From an uncultured Gammaproteobacteria bacterium (GTDB lineage Bacteria > Pseudomonadota > Gammaproteobacteria > Pseudomonadales > Ketobacteraceae): 32,726 nucleotides of DNA. This document shows positions 25,299-32,726 of this stretch, one piece after another (position 1 is the first letter of the stretch; every line of letters begins with the position of its first letter). The DNA is taken from assembly GCA_913063495.1 (NCBI GenBank), contig CAJXXT010000039.1, forward strand, positions 1-32,726. The letters run 5' to 3'. The notes under the pieces are model-generated. The model saw only the letters and a list, made by a program, of their open reading frames with translations, was not told where the DNA came from and made no database searches. Made by a program: the position numbers and the translations under genes.

Positions 25299-26198
25299 CT
25301 ACAGCGGATTTGATACCCCGTGGGCAACATGCCCGGCAGTAACGTGTTTGCTTGCGGATAAACAGTGCCCTTCTTGATCATCAAAAAATACATCAGCCCC
25401 AAAAGATTTCAAAAACAGCCCTTTATCTAAACCACCCAAAAACAATGACTCATCAATCCGAATACCCCACTGTCTTAGAGTCAGCACAACACGCTCATGG
25501 GCTGGGGCTGATCGGGCTGTCACTAGTGCGGTTCTGATAGGACAATCATCACCATATTCTTTTTGAAGGCTATGTAACACTTGTAAAAAAGGCTTAAAAG
25601 GCCCCCCTTCCATTGGCTGTTTGGCCGCCGCTTTTTCTGAATCTGTAAATGCCTGCAAACCTTTCTCTTGGAAGATTCTCTCAGATTTATCTGAAAACAA
25701 TACGGCATCACCATCAAATGCTATCTTTAACTGCCCTTCAGTACTTGATGGGCATTCCGGTGCAATGATATGTGCGGCGGCAAAACCGCTGTCTAACGCG
25801 TTACGAACGTCCGCTGGTATTGTTGATAAAAACAAATGTGTGCCAAATGCCGAGATGTACCGGTAAGGGCTTTCACCACCACAAAACGCTGCGCGGGTAA
25901 TGGGTAACTTCCAATGCTCTATAGAATTAAACACTCTCAATCCCGTATCTGCGCTATTTCGAGACAGCAGAATAACCTCCACCCGTGGACTGTCTGGCGA
26001 AAGCTCATTTAGCGCTAGCAATTTTTTCACTAGAGGAAATGCATCCCCAGGTTCCAAGGGTGTGTCTTCATTCTCTATTTGATACTTTTGGTAGGCGTCC
26101 AACCCTTGTTCTTTAAACACCTGGTCACTTTCACTCAAGTTAAACAGCGCACTAGACGAAGTGGCCACCACAAGTTTTCCATTAAAATTTACCGGCAT
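25299..26198 (-). CDS. 5'-nucleotidase (cN-I type)
   Basis: This 299-residue cytosolic enzyme belongs to the NT5C1 type, which dephosphorylates nucleoside 5'-monophosphates such as AMP or IMP. It has ILLSRNSADTGLRVFNSIEH (77-96), AFCGGESPYRYISAF (104-118) and IAFDGDAVLFSDKSE (159-173); D162 and D164 are the HAD-type catalytic pair. The protein is built from two alike halves (about 8-124 and 157-275), each with a DxxVF..x.L..F segment, an R-(S/N) loop and a GG...(Y/F)..(A/S)FG(A/T) motif, but only the second half keeps the Asp pair (first half ATSSSALF). AAGGA is about 11 bases before the ATG. Neighbours are the amphi-Trp gene downstream and the helicase-nuclease operon upstream. Confidence 0.85.
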   Translation of the reverse strand: MPVNFNGKLVVATSSSALFNLSESDQVFKEQGLDAYQKYQIENEDTPLEPGDAFPLVKKLLALNELSPDSPRVEVILLSRNSADTGLRVFNSIEHWKLPITRAAFCGGESPYRYISAFGTHLFLSTIPADVRNALDSGFAAAHIIAPECPSSTEGQLKIAFDGDAVLFSDKSERIFQEKGLQAFTDSEKAAAKQPMEGGPFKPFLQVLHSLQKEYGDDCPIRTALVTARSAPAHERVVLTLRQWGIRIDESLFLGGLDKGLFLKSFGADVFFDDQEGHCLSASKHVTAGHVAHGVSNPL

Positions 26199-26248
26199 AG
26201 TGTTCTCAAATTCCTTGAATAAAAGGGGGTACTCTCATCTATCAAATG

Positions 26249-29200
26249 TCAAAAAGGCTCAACCACATCTATATCACGTGACCAGCAATAATGCTGATTA
26301 GTTAATGGAAAATACAGCATCATTGCAACCCCGTTAATTGGTGTTTTCTTTGAATCAGGTAACCGACTAAGCAAAGCTGCATAATTTTCCAACTGCTCAC
26401 GATACAATTTAACTTGATCACTTATAAAGTGACCATAATCGCCAGAATCTTCAGCGCCTTCCTTGCTTTTATTACTCTTATTGCTATCAGTATCTGCAAA
26501 TTTATAATCCACCACCCAAAGAACCCCACTCCCGTCGATAAAGGTACGGTCAATAACATAGTGCTCTCCCTGTCCCACATCGTCACCGCAACTTACTGCG
26601 TACTCCGCATGGGATTCATTATCCTGTTGGAATAACCATGCAGCTTTTTCGGGGTTATCAATCAAATGCTGAACAGATCGTTGAATGATGTCAATCGCCT
26701 TATCCATTCTATCGGGCCGAACGTGCAATTTAGCGAGAGATGCGCGCCAAAAGGGCTGCAAGCGCACAAGGTCATCTTGCGCAAGGTTAAAATAACCACC
26801 AGTAGCAAATTGTTGATACAACCTGTGGGCATAGGTTCCGACGCTTGCGTAGAAATTATCTAATTCACCTAAAACGGCTACATCATTGATATCCTCAATG
26901 ACGACGCTTCTTTCTGCGGTACTTTCAACAGTACTCGCAACAGTACTCGTAACAGTACTTGCAGCGACACTTTCAACACACCCTTCGCTCTCCACCTTAG
27001 CGGAAACGTTCGATACGGTAAATTCACCCAAAACAGATTGCTGATGTTCAAACAATTGCTCGTTGGCACCATCTGTCAAAATGTAGAACGTTTTGTTCAT
27101 TTCTTTCCGGACTAATTCAGGGTCAACAACGGTTACGTTATTGACCAAATCACTAGCTTCTAGTCCGGCCCATAGTGTTCCCAATATTGTGGCACTTGTT
27201 GGTGCTCTCATCGCATCGTCTTTATCCGAACCCAGTGTGCCGGTAATATAAAGGTGTTGTTTGGCCCGGGTACACGCAACATACGTTAGCCGTGATAACT
27301 CATTCTTTAACTTAACCGCATGAGTTTTCCACAAGAATTCATAAACGGCATCACCATGAACATCCCCTCCTCGCTCCGGTAACGCTGCCAAAAACAAGGA
27401 TTGCTCACCCGTTGCTGGTGACAAATGATTATCAACAATCAATAGTGGGCGGTCATCACCCCGACCTCTTTTTGCACTATAGGGCAAAAATACATAATCA
27501 AACTCCAGACCTTTCGATTTGTGCATTGACATTATTTGCACGGCATCTAACTCAGAACTGCCAGGAGAGGCAAACAACGTCATCGCCTTATCTTCTAACG
27601 CGTTAATGTTCGATAAATCAGCAGAACTCTCAAAAGCTTCCAGTAAGGAAAAATATTTCTGAGCATCTTCTTTTTCGAACATAGATGTAATCTTCTCACT
27701 AAAGACACCGTCTTCTCGTTCATTATCAACGGCATTCTCTTGCTGATCATTATAAAAACAGTCACCCCCCAAATTCGTCCACAACGACTCTACCGCATCG
27801 CGAACATTGAACTGTTTTCTGCGCTGATAATAAAACCCAAACAAAGTAACAACACGCTGTAGCTTTAACATTTCGTGAGATGCTATTTCACCCAGCCCCA
27901 TATCAGCTAATCTATCCGTATCAGCATTTACAACCTGGACCAAGTTGTCCCACAAAGGGCGATATATATTGATAACATGCAGTTTCTCTAGTGTAGCTAA
28001 AGATAGTCCTACACAAGCACCACGCAGCACTGAATACCATGCAACTCTATCGGAGGGTCTAAGCAGTGCCTTTGTAATGCCTAGCAACTGTTGAATAACT
28101 GCACTTTCTTGTAACGTGTCAATATCAACGGCGCGTATAGGAATATTTCTTAATCCTAGTGCCTTTATTATCGGACGAGCATGTGACTTTGAACGAACTA
28201 ATACCGCGTAGCTTTTCCCGGCCTGCTGATTTCTTAGCGCCAACACCGTTTCTGCTATAAATTCTGACTCGTTGTCCGCGTATTGAAGCTCCTCAATTTT
28301 ATCGCCCTCCAATGCAGCATCCAAGTATGACTGTTGATATATTTTTGTTGTTACCCCCGCATTATCTCCACCGCTCTTTGCAGCGACTGATGGGCTGTAA
28401 CATACTGCGCCCTTCTGTCCATCATCCTTTTGTGGGAAAGCAACACCAAACACGTTATTAACCCAGTTGATCACCTTGGTATCGGATCGGAAGTTTGTTT
28501 GTAATGCTATGGGGGTTAGCACCACGTCTGCAAGACGCTGCTCATGCCATACTCCCAGGAACAGTGCGATATCGGCTTTTCGAAATGAATAAATACCCTG
28601 CATTGGATCGCCAACCAAAAATAACGTTCGGCCATCACTTGGCTGCCAACCCGATGTTAATTTCTCTAACAATTGTATTTGTAATACTGAGGTATCCTGA
28701 AATTCGTCAACCAAAATATGAGAGATTCGATGATCATATTTTAACGTCAAATCCGTTGGTTCTTCAGATGAGCCTAATGCGCGCAACGCAGCCATGGATA
28801 TTTCGGTAAAATCAACATTACCCGTCTCTTGCCATAGCAAATTTAGATAACCAACGGCAACAGGCATTAATTCTAACAAATCCACAAGTAATGCCCACTG
28901 ATCTTCTGAGTAGCCATCAAAGGGAAGGTTTTTAATATCAAAAAGTTGATCACTAAAACCTGGGCATTCCGCTTCCAACGTGCCAATCAATGCGGTTAAA
29001 TCCGCTTTACGTTGTTTGCGTAACGCCTTCTCCTCCGGATCTTTTGAAGTAGTTGGTGCAGGAAACCCCAATTTTGCATCAACGCGTTTTCGATAATTTG
29101 GTTTCCCTTTTGTTAACAACAACTCGGCAAACACAGGCCATGCTTGGGGGCTATCGATAAATGACGCATCATTCTCTGCCGCTAACGCCGCATTTAACGG

Positions 29201-29986
29201 CGATTCCTTTTTATCCAGCGCTAAATTATGAGCGGCATACAGCGCTAGTGACATCAGCTGTTGCTTTATCGGTTCCGGTAAGCATTGGTTCAACGCGTTG
29301 ATTTGAGACTCAACAACATCTTGTAAGGTTTCTTCTAAAAGGGATTTTAGATCACCGTCGTGCTGGCGAGCTGTCACTAAGTTTTCCAACCAATGATCTC
29401 GCTTATCTAACATTTGCGCGATCAGGTTTACCGCTAAACGGTAATTGTTATCCAGGTGGGTTAATAGGCTTTTTAAGGCTTCTTCATAAAATTCATCTTC
29501 ACCCAAACTATTAATGAGCTGCTTGGCGGCTTTTTCGTATATTGCTGTGGAGTTATCCTCAATAGATGGCATTGACCCCATACTACTTTCAAAGGGCATT
29601 TGTCTAACGAGAGAACTACAAAAACCATCAATCGTTTGAACTTTCAACCGGTTTGGATGACGTAATAAATTCCACCCCATTGATTGATCACGTTCGATCA
29701 CAGCCTGACAAAGGTGCCATGTTTGTGCTTCATAATCATTCTCAGGGCATTCCTGCCCACTAGCATCCAGCAATGACTCAAGAACACGCTGACGCATTTC
29801 TCCCGCAGCTTTTTTAGTAAACGTTATCGCTACAACTTCCTCTGGCCTCTCAACCAAAGCAAGCAACCCAAGTATTCTTTGTGTTAATACACCGGTTTTA
29901 CCTGAACCGGCAGGCGCTTGTACAATATAACTATTACGACAATCCAATGCATCCAGGCGTTGTTGAGCATCAACTAGTATAGGCAT
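26249..29986 (-). CDS. addA: AddA-like helicase-nuclease subunit
   Basis: This 1245-residue protein is a UvrD/Rep-type superfamily 1A helicase with a C-terminal nuclease, as in AddA/RecB, and unwinds and cuts DNA ends for recombination repair. Motif I APAGSGKT lies at 24-31, then AITFTKKAAGEMRQRV. Motif II VDEFQD is near 425, with VGDPMQGIYSFRKAD and TNFRSD next. Motif V MHKSKGLEFDYVFLP is near 820 and motif VI YVACTRAKQHLY near 900. The RecB-type nuclease has VVDYKFAD near 1155 and YREQLENYAALL after it. Between helicase and nuclease is a repetitive TVAST-like linker (about 1003-1022). AAGGAG ten bases upstream supports the ATG. It follows the AddB-like gene by 4 bp. The symbol is by role: this branch is distant from Bacillus AddA. 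Confidence 0.88.
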   Translation of the reverse strand: MPILVDAQQRLDALDCRNSYIVQAPAGSGKTGVLTQRILGLLALVERPEEVVAITFTKKAAGEMRQRVLESLLDASGQECPENDYEAQTWHLCQAVIERDQSMGWNLLRHPNRLKVQTIDGFCSSLVRQMPFESSMGSMPSIEDNSTAIYEKAAKQLINSLGEDEFYEEALKSLLTHLDNNYRLAVNLIAQMLDKRDHWLENLVTARQHDGDLKSLLEETLQDVVESQINALNQCLPEPIKQQLMSLALYAAHNLALDKKESPLNAALAAENDASFIDSPQAWPVFAELLLTKGKPNYRKRVDAKLGFPAPTTSKDPEEKALRKQRKADLTALIGTLEAECPGFSDQLFDIKNLPFDGYSEDQWALLVDLLELMPVAVGYLNLLWQETGNVDFTEISMAALRALGSSEEPTDLTLKYDHRISHILVDEFQDTSVLQIQLLEKLTSGWQPSDGRTLFLVGDPMQGIYSFRKADIALFLGVWHEQRLADVVLTPIALQTNFRSDTKVINWVNNVFGVAFPQKDDGQKGAVCYSPSVAAKSGGDNAGVTTKIYQQSYLDAALEGDKIEELQYADNESEFIAETVLALRNQQAGKSYAVLVRSKSHARPIIKALGLRNIPIRAVDIDTLQESAVIQQLLGITKALLRPSDRVAWYSVLRGACVGLSLATLEKLHVINIYRPLWDNLVQVVNADTDRLADMGLGEIASHEMLKLQRVVTLFGFYYQRRKQFNVRDAVESLWTNLGGDCFYNDQQENAVDNEREDGVFSEKITSMFEKEDAQKYFSLLEAFESSADLSNINALEDKAMTLFASPGSSELDAVQIMSMHKSKGLEFDYVFLPYSAKRGRGDDRPLLIVDNHLSPATGEQSLFLAALPERGGDVHGDAVYEFLWKTHAVKLKNELSRLTYVACTRAKQHLYITGTLGSDKDDAMRAPTSATILGTLWAGLEASDLVNNVTVVDPELVRKEMNKTFYILTDGANEQLFEHQQSVLGEFTVSNVSAKVESEGCVESVAASTVTSTVASTVESTAERSVVIEDINDVAVLGELDNFYASVGTYAHRLYQQFATGGYFNLAQDDLVRLQPFWRASLAKLHVRPDRMDKAIDIIQRSVQHLIDNPEKAAWLFQQDNESHAEYAVSCGDDVGQGEHYVIDRTFIDGSGVLWVVDYKFADTDSNKSNKSKEGAEDSGDYGHFISDQVKLYREQLENYAALLSRLPDSKKTPINGVAMMLYFPLTNQHYCWSRDIDVVEPF
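26919..26978. repeat. Five 12-bp tandem repeats in the addA-like gene
   Basis: The unit is close to GTACTCGCAACA and is repeated five times with small changes (GTACTTTCAACA, GTACTCGCAACA, GTACTCGTAACA, GTACTTGCAGCG, ACACTTTCAACA). On the coding strand it gives a four-residue repeat of the type STV-(A/T/E). Since 12 is a multiple of three, gain or loss of units would keep the frame and change the linker length before the nuclease domain. Confidence 0.9.
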
Positions 29987-29990
29987 AACG

Positions 29991-32726
29991 TTACAGCTCC
30001 TTACGTCGGCAAAACGTTGTTAATTCACAATAATCACAACTGGATTTATTCTTTGGATCAACGTTGGCCACCCCTGCAGAGAACTCATCTGCCAATGTTG
30101 TTAATACTACGCCCCAATTGTCAACGTGAGTTGGCCAGTCTTCAATTTTCCCAATAGACGTCGTCGTTCGACCTTCAATTAAAGAAACCGCCTCATCCAT
30201 TTCACCCTTAAGCCCTGAGTCCCCTTGCTTTACCACCGCAAACACAACGCCATGGACGTCTTCACGGTGTTTAATCGCATAAAGTGGTAATTGAGGGTCA
30301 TCCGGTCGATCGCCTTTCCAGGCCGCTCGGGATTTCTGGCCAGTTTTGTAATCCACAATAACGGTATGCTGCCCCTCAACCAAATCTATTCGGTCAGCTT
30401 TCACTGTCACGTCCAAGTGACTTACCGATAACGTTTCTGATTGCTCCAAACTCGATATTTCAAATGGCGTACGTTTCGCCTCAACATTCATCAGCCAATA
30501 CAGCACTAACTTTTCCAAACGTTTTTTCTCCAACGCTAAAAAAGTTTCATTTAGCCCTGGCGTTTGTTCACAAAACCGCTCTACAGCTGAACTAACGCTG
30601 TTTGATATTTGGGTATACATCACTTCAGGTTGATCAATTAAAACGTGTAATTTTTCTGATGATTTACAATCGACCCAGAAATTTTCCAAACACAAATGTA
30701 ATAATTCACCTCTTTCTGCTGGAGATAATCCTTCTTCTACTTCTTCAACACTTTTTGCACCTAGTCGATACACGGCAAATGCTCTAAATGGACAGAGCGC
30801 TTGCGCTTTTATAATTGATGCACCACCTTTAACGTTAACGCCTTCAGGCAAAGCTTCAGCGGTATTATCAATCATTTCGATTATGGGGTTATCGATCGCT
30901 AGCAGCGATGTATTCAGCGCATGAGCAACGCCACCATTTATAGATTCTGGGTCTACAGGATGCATGGTCAACAGTGGACTGATATTAAATTCATTATCCC
31001 CCTCAAGATGATGCCAACTAAATACCGTCGAGGAAGAGGTTTTGGTGAATGCAGATAAGATAAACGAAGCATAGGCCAACTCCTTTTCTGCTGATGCGTT
31101 TGGCATACTTTTAGTTCGTTGCAAATGTTGGCAAATAAACGGATTTGGCGCAGGATTTGCTGGCCAATGTTGATCGTCAGATGACATCACCCATATACCG
31201 TCAAAATGCAAACCTGACGCCTCTAATACACCAAGTACTTGCATTGATGCTTGTTCAGTTTTGATTTGGAACATCGCCTCGCCGAGAGCCTGCTTTAAGT
31301 GTCGAATGACATCGAAGAACGCGACACCACCAACAACCTCATCAAACAACGCTAACATTCGTAGCTGCTCGAAAAACTTTTCTTTTAATTGAAAGTCTTG
31401 ACTGGACAATGAGCGCCGACCAGGCCACCCGAGTGACTGCAATAACCCAGGTATAATCGATGCCCATTCAGAAAAACGTTTATTACCCACAACATTGGTA
31501 TTCTCTGCTATTTGCAAAGTCGTCATTAAAGGATCAGTTACTTCACCTTCTGGAACCTTATTACTACTATTACTACTACTACCACCACGGGCCAATAAAT
31601 TCTTGTAACGCTCTTTAACAACATTAATCGATAATTTTTCAGACTTAGCCTCAACGAGCTTGTCAGCAAACACGGAGCATTGGCTAAACCGTTGTGCCCC
31701 AACCTCCCAATAGGGACTACGTAATAACGTCCCCCATTCATCACGAGGCATTGGTTTTACGAGCATGCTCAACAATAACAATGCATCAGCCACAATACCA
31801 AAAGACCCTAAAGGGCTACCGGCAGATACATTTATTTGATCTCGCCAAGTGTTCAAACCTGGGTGGGAATAGCTTTCTGGCTGTACAAGCCGTTTGCATA
31901 CCCTTTCAATTTTCGCCCTATCATCTGCAATATCAGGCGCTACCACACAATACGATGCGTTAGGATTGGCGCGACTTGAATCAACCAACCATTGTAAAGC
32001 AGCTTCAATTTCGGTGTCTTTGTCAGCGAATGATTGAGATTTACTGGTATTATCCGTTTTCCCAAACGCGAGATATACAGGTTTGCAATTACTCTGTTGT
32101 TCAAATGCGTCAACAACCGTTTTGGCGGCGGGTTCGAGTTCATCAAAACCGTAAAAGTACAGGGTGCCTTTTGCCCTAAGTATACCTTGGTCGATACAAT
32201 CCTTGATAACGGGCAAACTTTCCACTTGAGAGATCCAGCCATGTTGTTGGCAAACCTGTTTAAAATCTGCAAGCCAACGTTGGAATAGGTGGGTATTGTC
32301 ATTCACATCCCAACTAGGTAAATCATCGGTTTCAACCCAACGATTTAACACACTCCATGCTTGCTGGGCTTGCTTTGCAGCGCCATCAGGTTTTATCCAA
32401 TCCTTGCCTTGGCGCTTAATTACCTGCTCCCACACCGCCTTTTCTTGCGTAGAAGACAACACCAATGATGACAGCACATCGGCAATGGGCGTATCAACCC
32501 ATTGGGTACTTGACCCCACAATGTCTCTTGCTTCGTCAAATAGACTGTCTAACCACGTTGATAAAGGAATGATGTTGATGGATTGCCACACCTCCTTAAC
32601 CTTATGGTTTTGAGCGTTATAATGGTCCAACTGTCGGTTTAGCCAAGCGGAAATTCGTCTGTTTGGGGTAATCACCACATCACAGGCTAAAATATGAGCA
32701 AATTCAGGGGAAATCTGGAGTAAATC
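29991..32726 (-). CDS. addB: AddB-like nuclease/inactive helicase subunit, 5' end beyond window
   Basis: This protein pairs with the AddA-like subunit. The frame continues upstream of the GTG at 32678 to the window edge (ACDVVITPNRRISAWL), so the true start is probably outside. The N-terminal two thirds is a helicase-like fold without a Walker A motif. The C-terminal third is a PD-(D/E)xK nuclease: IVDYKTGQKS near residue 771 (counting from 32678), PQLPLYA after it. Four cysteines, one in ALCPFRAF near 620 and C881, C884 and C890 in SSCDYCELTTFC, match the iron-sulfur cage known in AddB nucleases. The stop lies 4 bp before the AddA-like start, so the genes are one operon with this one first. 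Together they would process broken DNA ends in place of RecBCD. Confidence 0.85.
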   Translation of the reverse strand, partial: DLLQISPEFAHILACDVVITPNRRISAWLNRQLDHYNAQNHKVKEVWQSINIIPLSTWLDSLFDEARDIVGSSTQWVDTPIADVLSSLVLSSTQEKAVWEQVIKRQGKDWIKPDGAAKQAQQAWSVLNRWVETDDLPSWDVNDNTHLFQRWLADFKQVCQQHGWISQVESLPVIKDCIDQGILRAKGTLYFYGFDELEPAAKTVVDAFEQQSNCKPVYLAFGKTDNTSKSQSFADKDTEIEAALQWLVDSSRANPNASYCVVAPDIADDRAKIERVCKRLVQPESYSHPGLNTWRDQINVSAGSPLGSFGIVADALLLLSMLVKPMPRDEWGTLLRSPYWEVGAQRFSQCSVFADKLVEAKSEKLSINVVKERYKNLLARGGSSSNSSNKVPEGEVTDPLMTTLQIAENTNVVGNKRFSEWASIIPGLLQSLGWPGRRSLSSQDFQLKEKFFEQLRMLALFDEVVGGVAFFDVIRHLKQALGEAMFQIKTEQASMQVLGVLEASGLHFDGIWVMSSDDQHWPANPAPNPFICQHLQRTKSMPNASAEKELAYASFILSAFTKTSSSTVFSWHHLEGDNEFNISPLLTMHPVDPESINGGVAHALNTSLLAIDNPIIEMIDNTAEALPEGVNVKGGASIIKAQALCPFRAFAVYRLGAKSVEEVEEGLSPAERGELLHLCLENFWVDCKSSEKLHVLIDQPEVMYTQISNSVSSAVERFCEQTPGLNETFLALEKKRLEKLVLYWLMNVEAKRTPFEISSLEQSETLSVSHLDVTVKADRIDLVEGQHTVIVDYKTGQKSRAAWKGDRPDDPQLPLYAIKHREDVHGVVFAVVKQGDSGLKGEMDEAVSLIEGRTTTSIGKIEDWPTHVDNWGVVLTTLADEFSAGVANVDPKNKSSCDYCELTTFCRRKEL
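31561..31588. repeat. Trinucleotide run in the addB-like gene
   Basis: TTACTACTATTACTACTACT and a following ACCACCAC make a run of near-perfect triplets that encodes GGSSSNSSN on the coding strand, a flexible loop in the helicase-like region. It could change in length without changing the frame. Confidence 0.7.

Noticed and set aside
28495-28809. A 104-codon plus-strand frame inside the addA-like gene.
   Set aside because: It lies antisense to well-conserved helicase motifs, has no ribosome site and no recognisable protein pattern.

Overview
The window reads as a piece of a gammaproteobacterial chromosome, probably from a marine or aquatic relative of the pseudomonads. The best evidence is the block pabB - thrH - cysH - thioredoxin-like gene - cysB, which as I recall has the same neighbours in Pseudomonas aeruginosa. 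An Azotobacter-type seven-iron ferredoxin and a PEP-synthase regulator (PSRP) fit this too. I cannot name a genus. I saw no tRNA, rRNA, CRISPR array or replication origin.

Region 1 (1-9630) is accessory. It starts with two minus-strand genes of immunity/accessory type (a partial gene and a zinc-ribbon protein), then fdxA. Next come the stump of a tyrosine recombinase and an internally deleted IS6-family element (about 1194-1819). Behind these lie two blocks of minus-strand genes. Block 1 (1838-7129) holds six intact, mostly unrecognised genes and a broken Sel1-type gene. Block 2 (7356-9397) holds a broken DUF1566 lipoprotein, a TPR membrane protein and a 48-residue lipoprotein. The last ~170-180 bp of the same IS occur three times in the same orientation (1640-1819, 7161-7331, 9451-9629), so each block is bracketed by direct repeats. 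The composition (many small unrelated cytosolic, membrane and lipoprotein genes, decay, IS scars, no toxin gene) suggests an orphan immunity or defence-related cargo island, but this is inference.

Region 2 (9873-17870) is housekeeping metabolism: a cysteine-rich YkgJ-like protein, ppsR (no ppsA in the window), pabB (folate), thrH, cysH with a CxxC thioredoxin-fold partner, cysB, a TauE/SafE-type transporter divergent from cysB, and a universal stress protein. The sulfur genes form one logical unit: APS reduction, a possible redox helper, the LysR regulator of cysteine biosynthesis, and a possible sulfur-anion permease.

Region 3 (17946-25258) is mostly envelope. It has small secreted or membrane proteins of unknown role, a sialidase-fold (BNR) protein translationally coupled to a polytopic membrane protein, and a minus-strand pair of an LTA-synthase-like phosphoglycerol transferase and a sodium:solute symporter. 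An amphi-Trp protein follows.

Region 4 (25299-32726) has a 5'-nucleotidase built of two repeated halves and an AddB/AddA-like helicase-nuclease operon for double-strand break repair, whose first gene runs off the right edge of the window.
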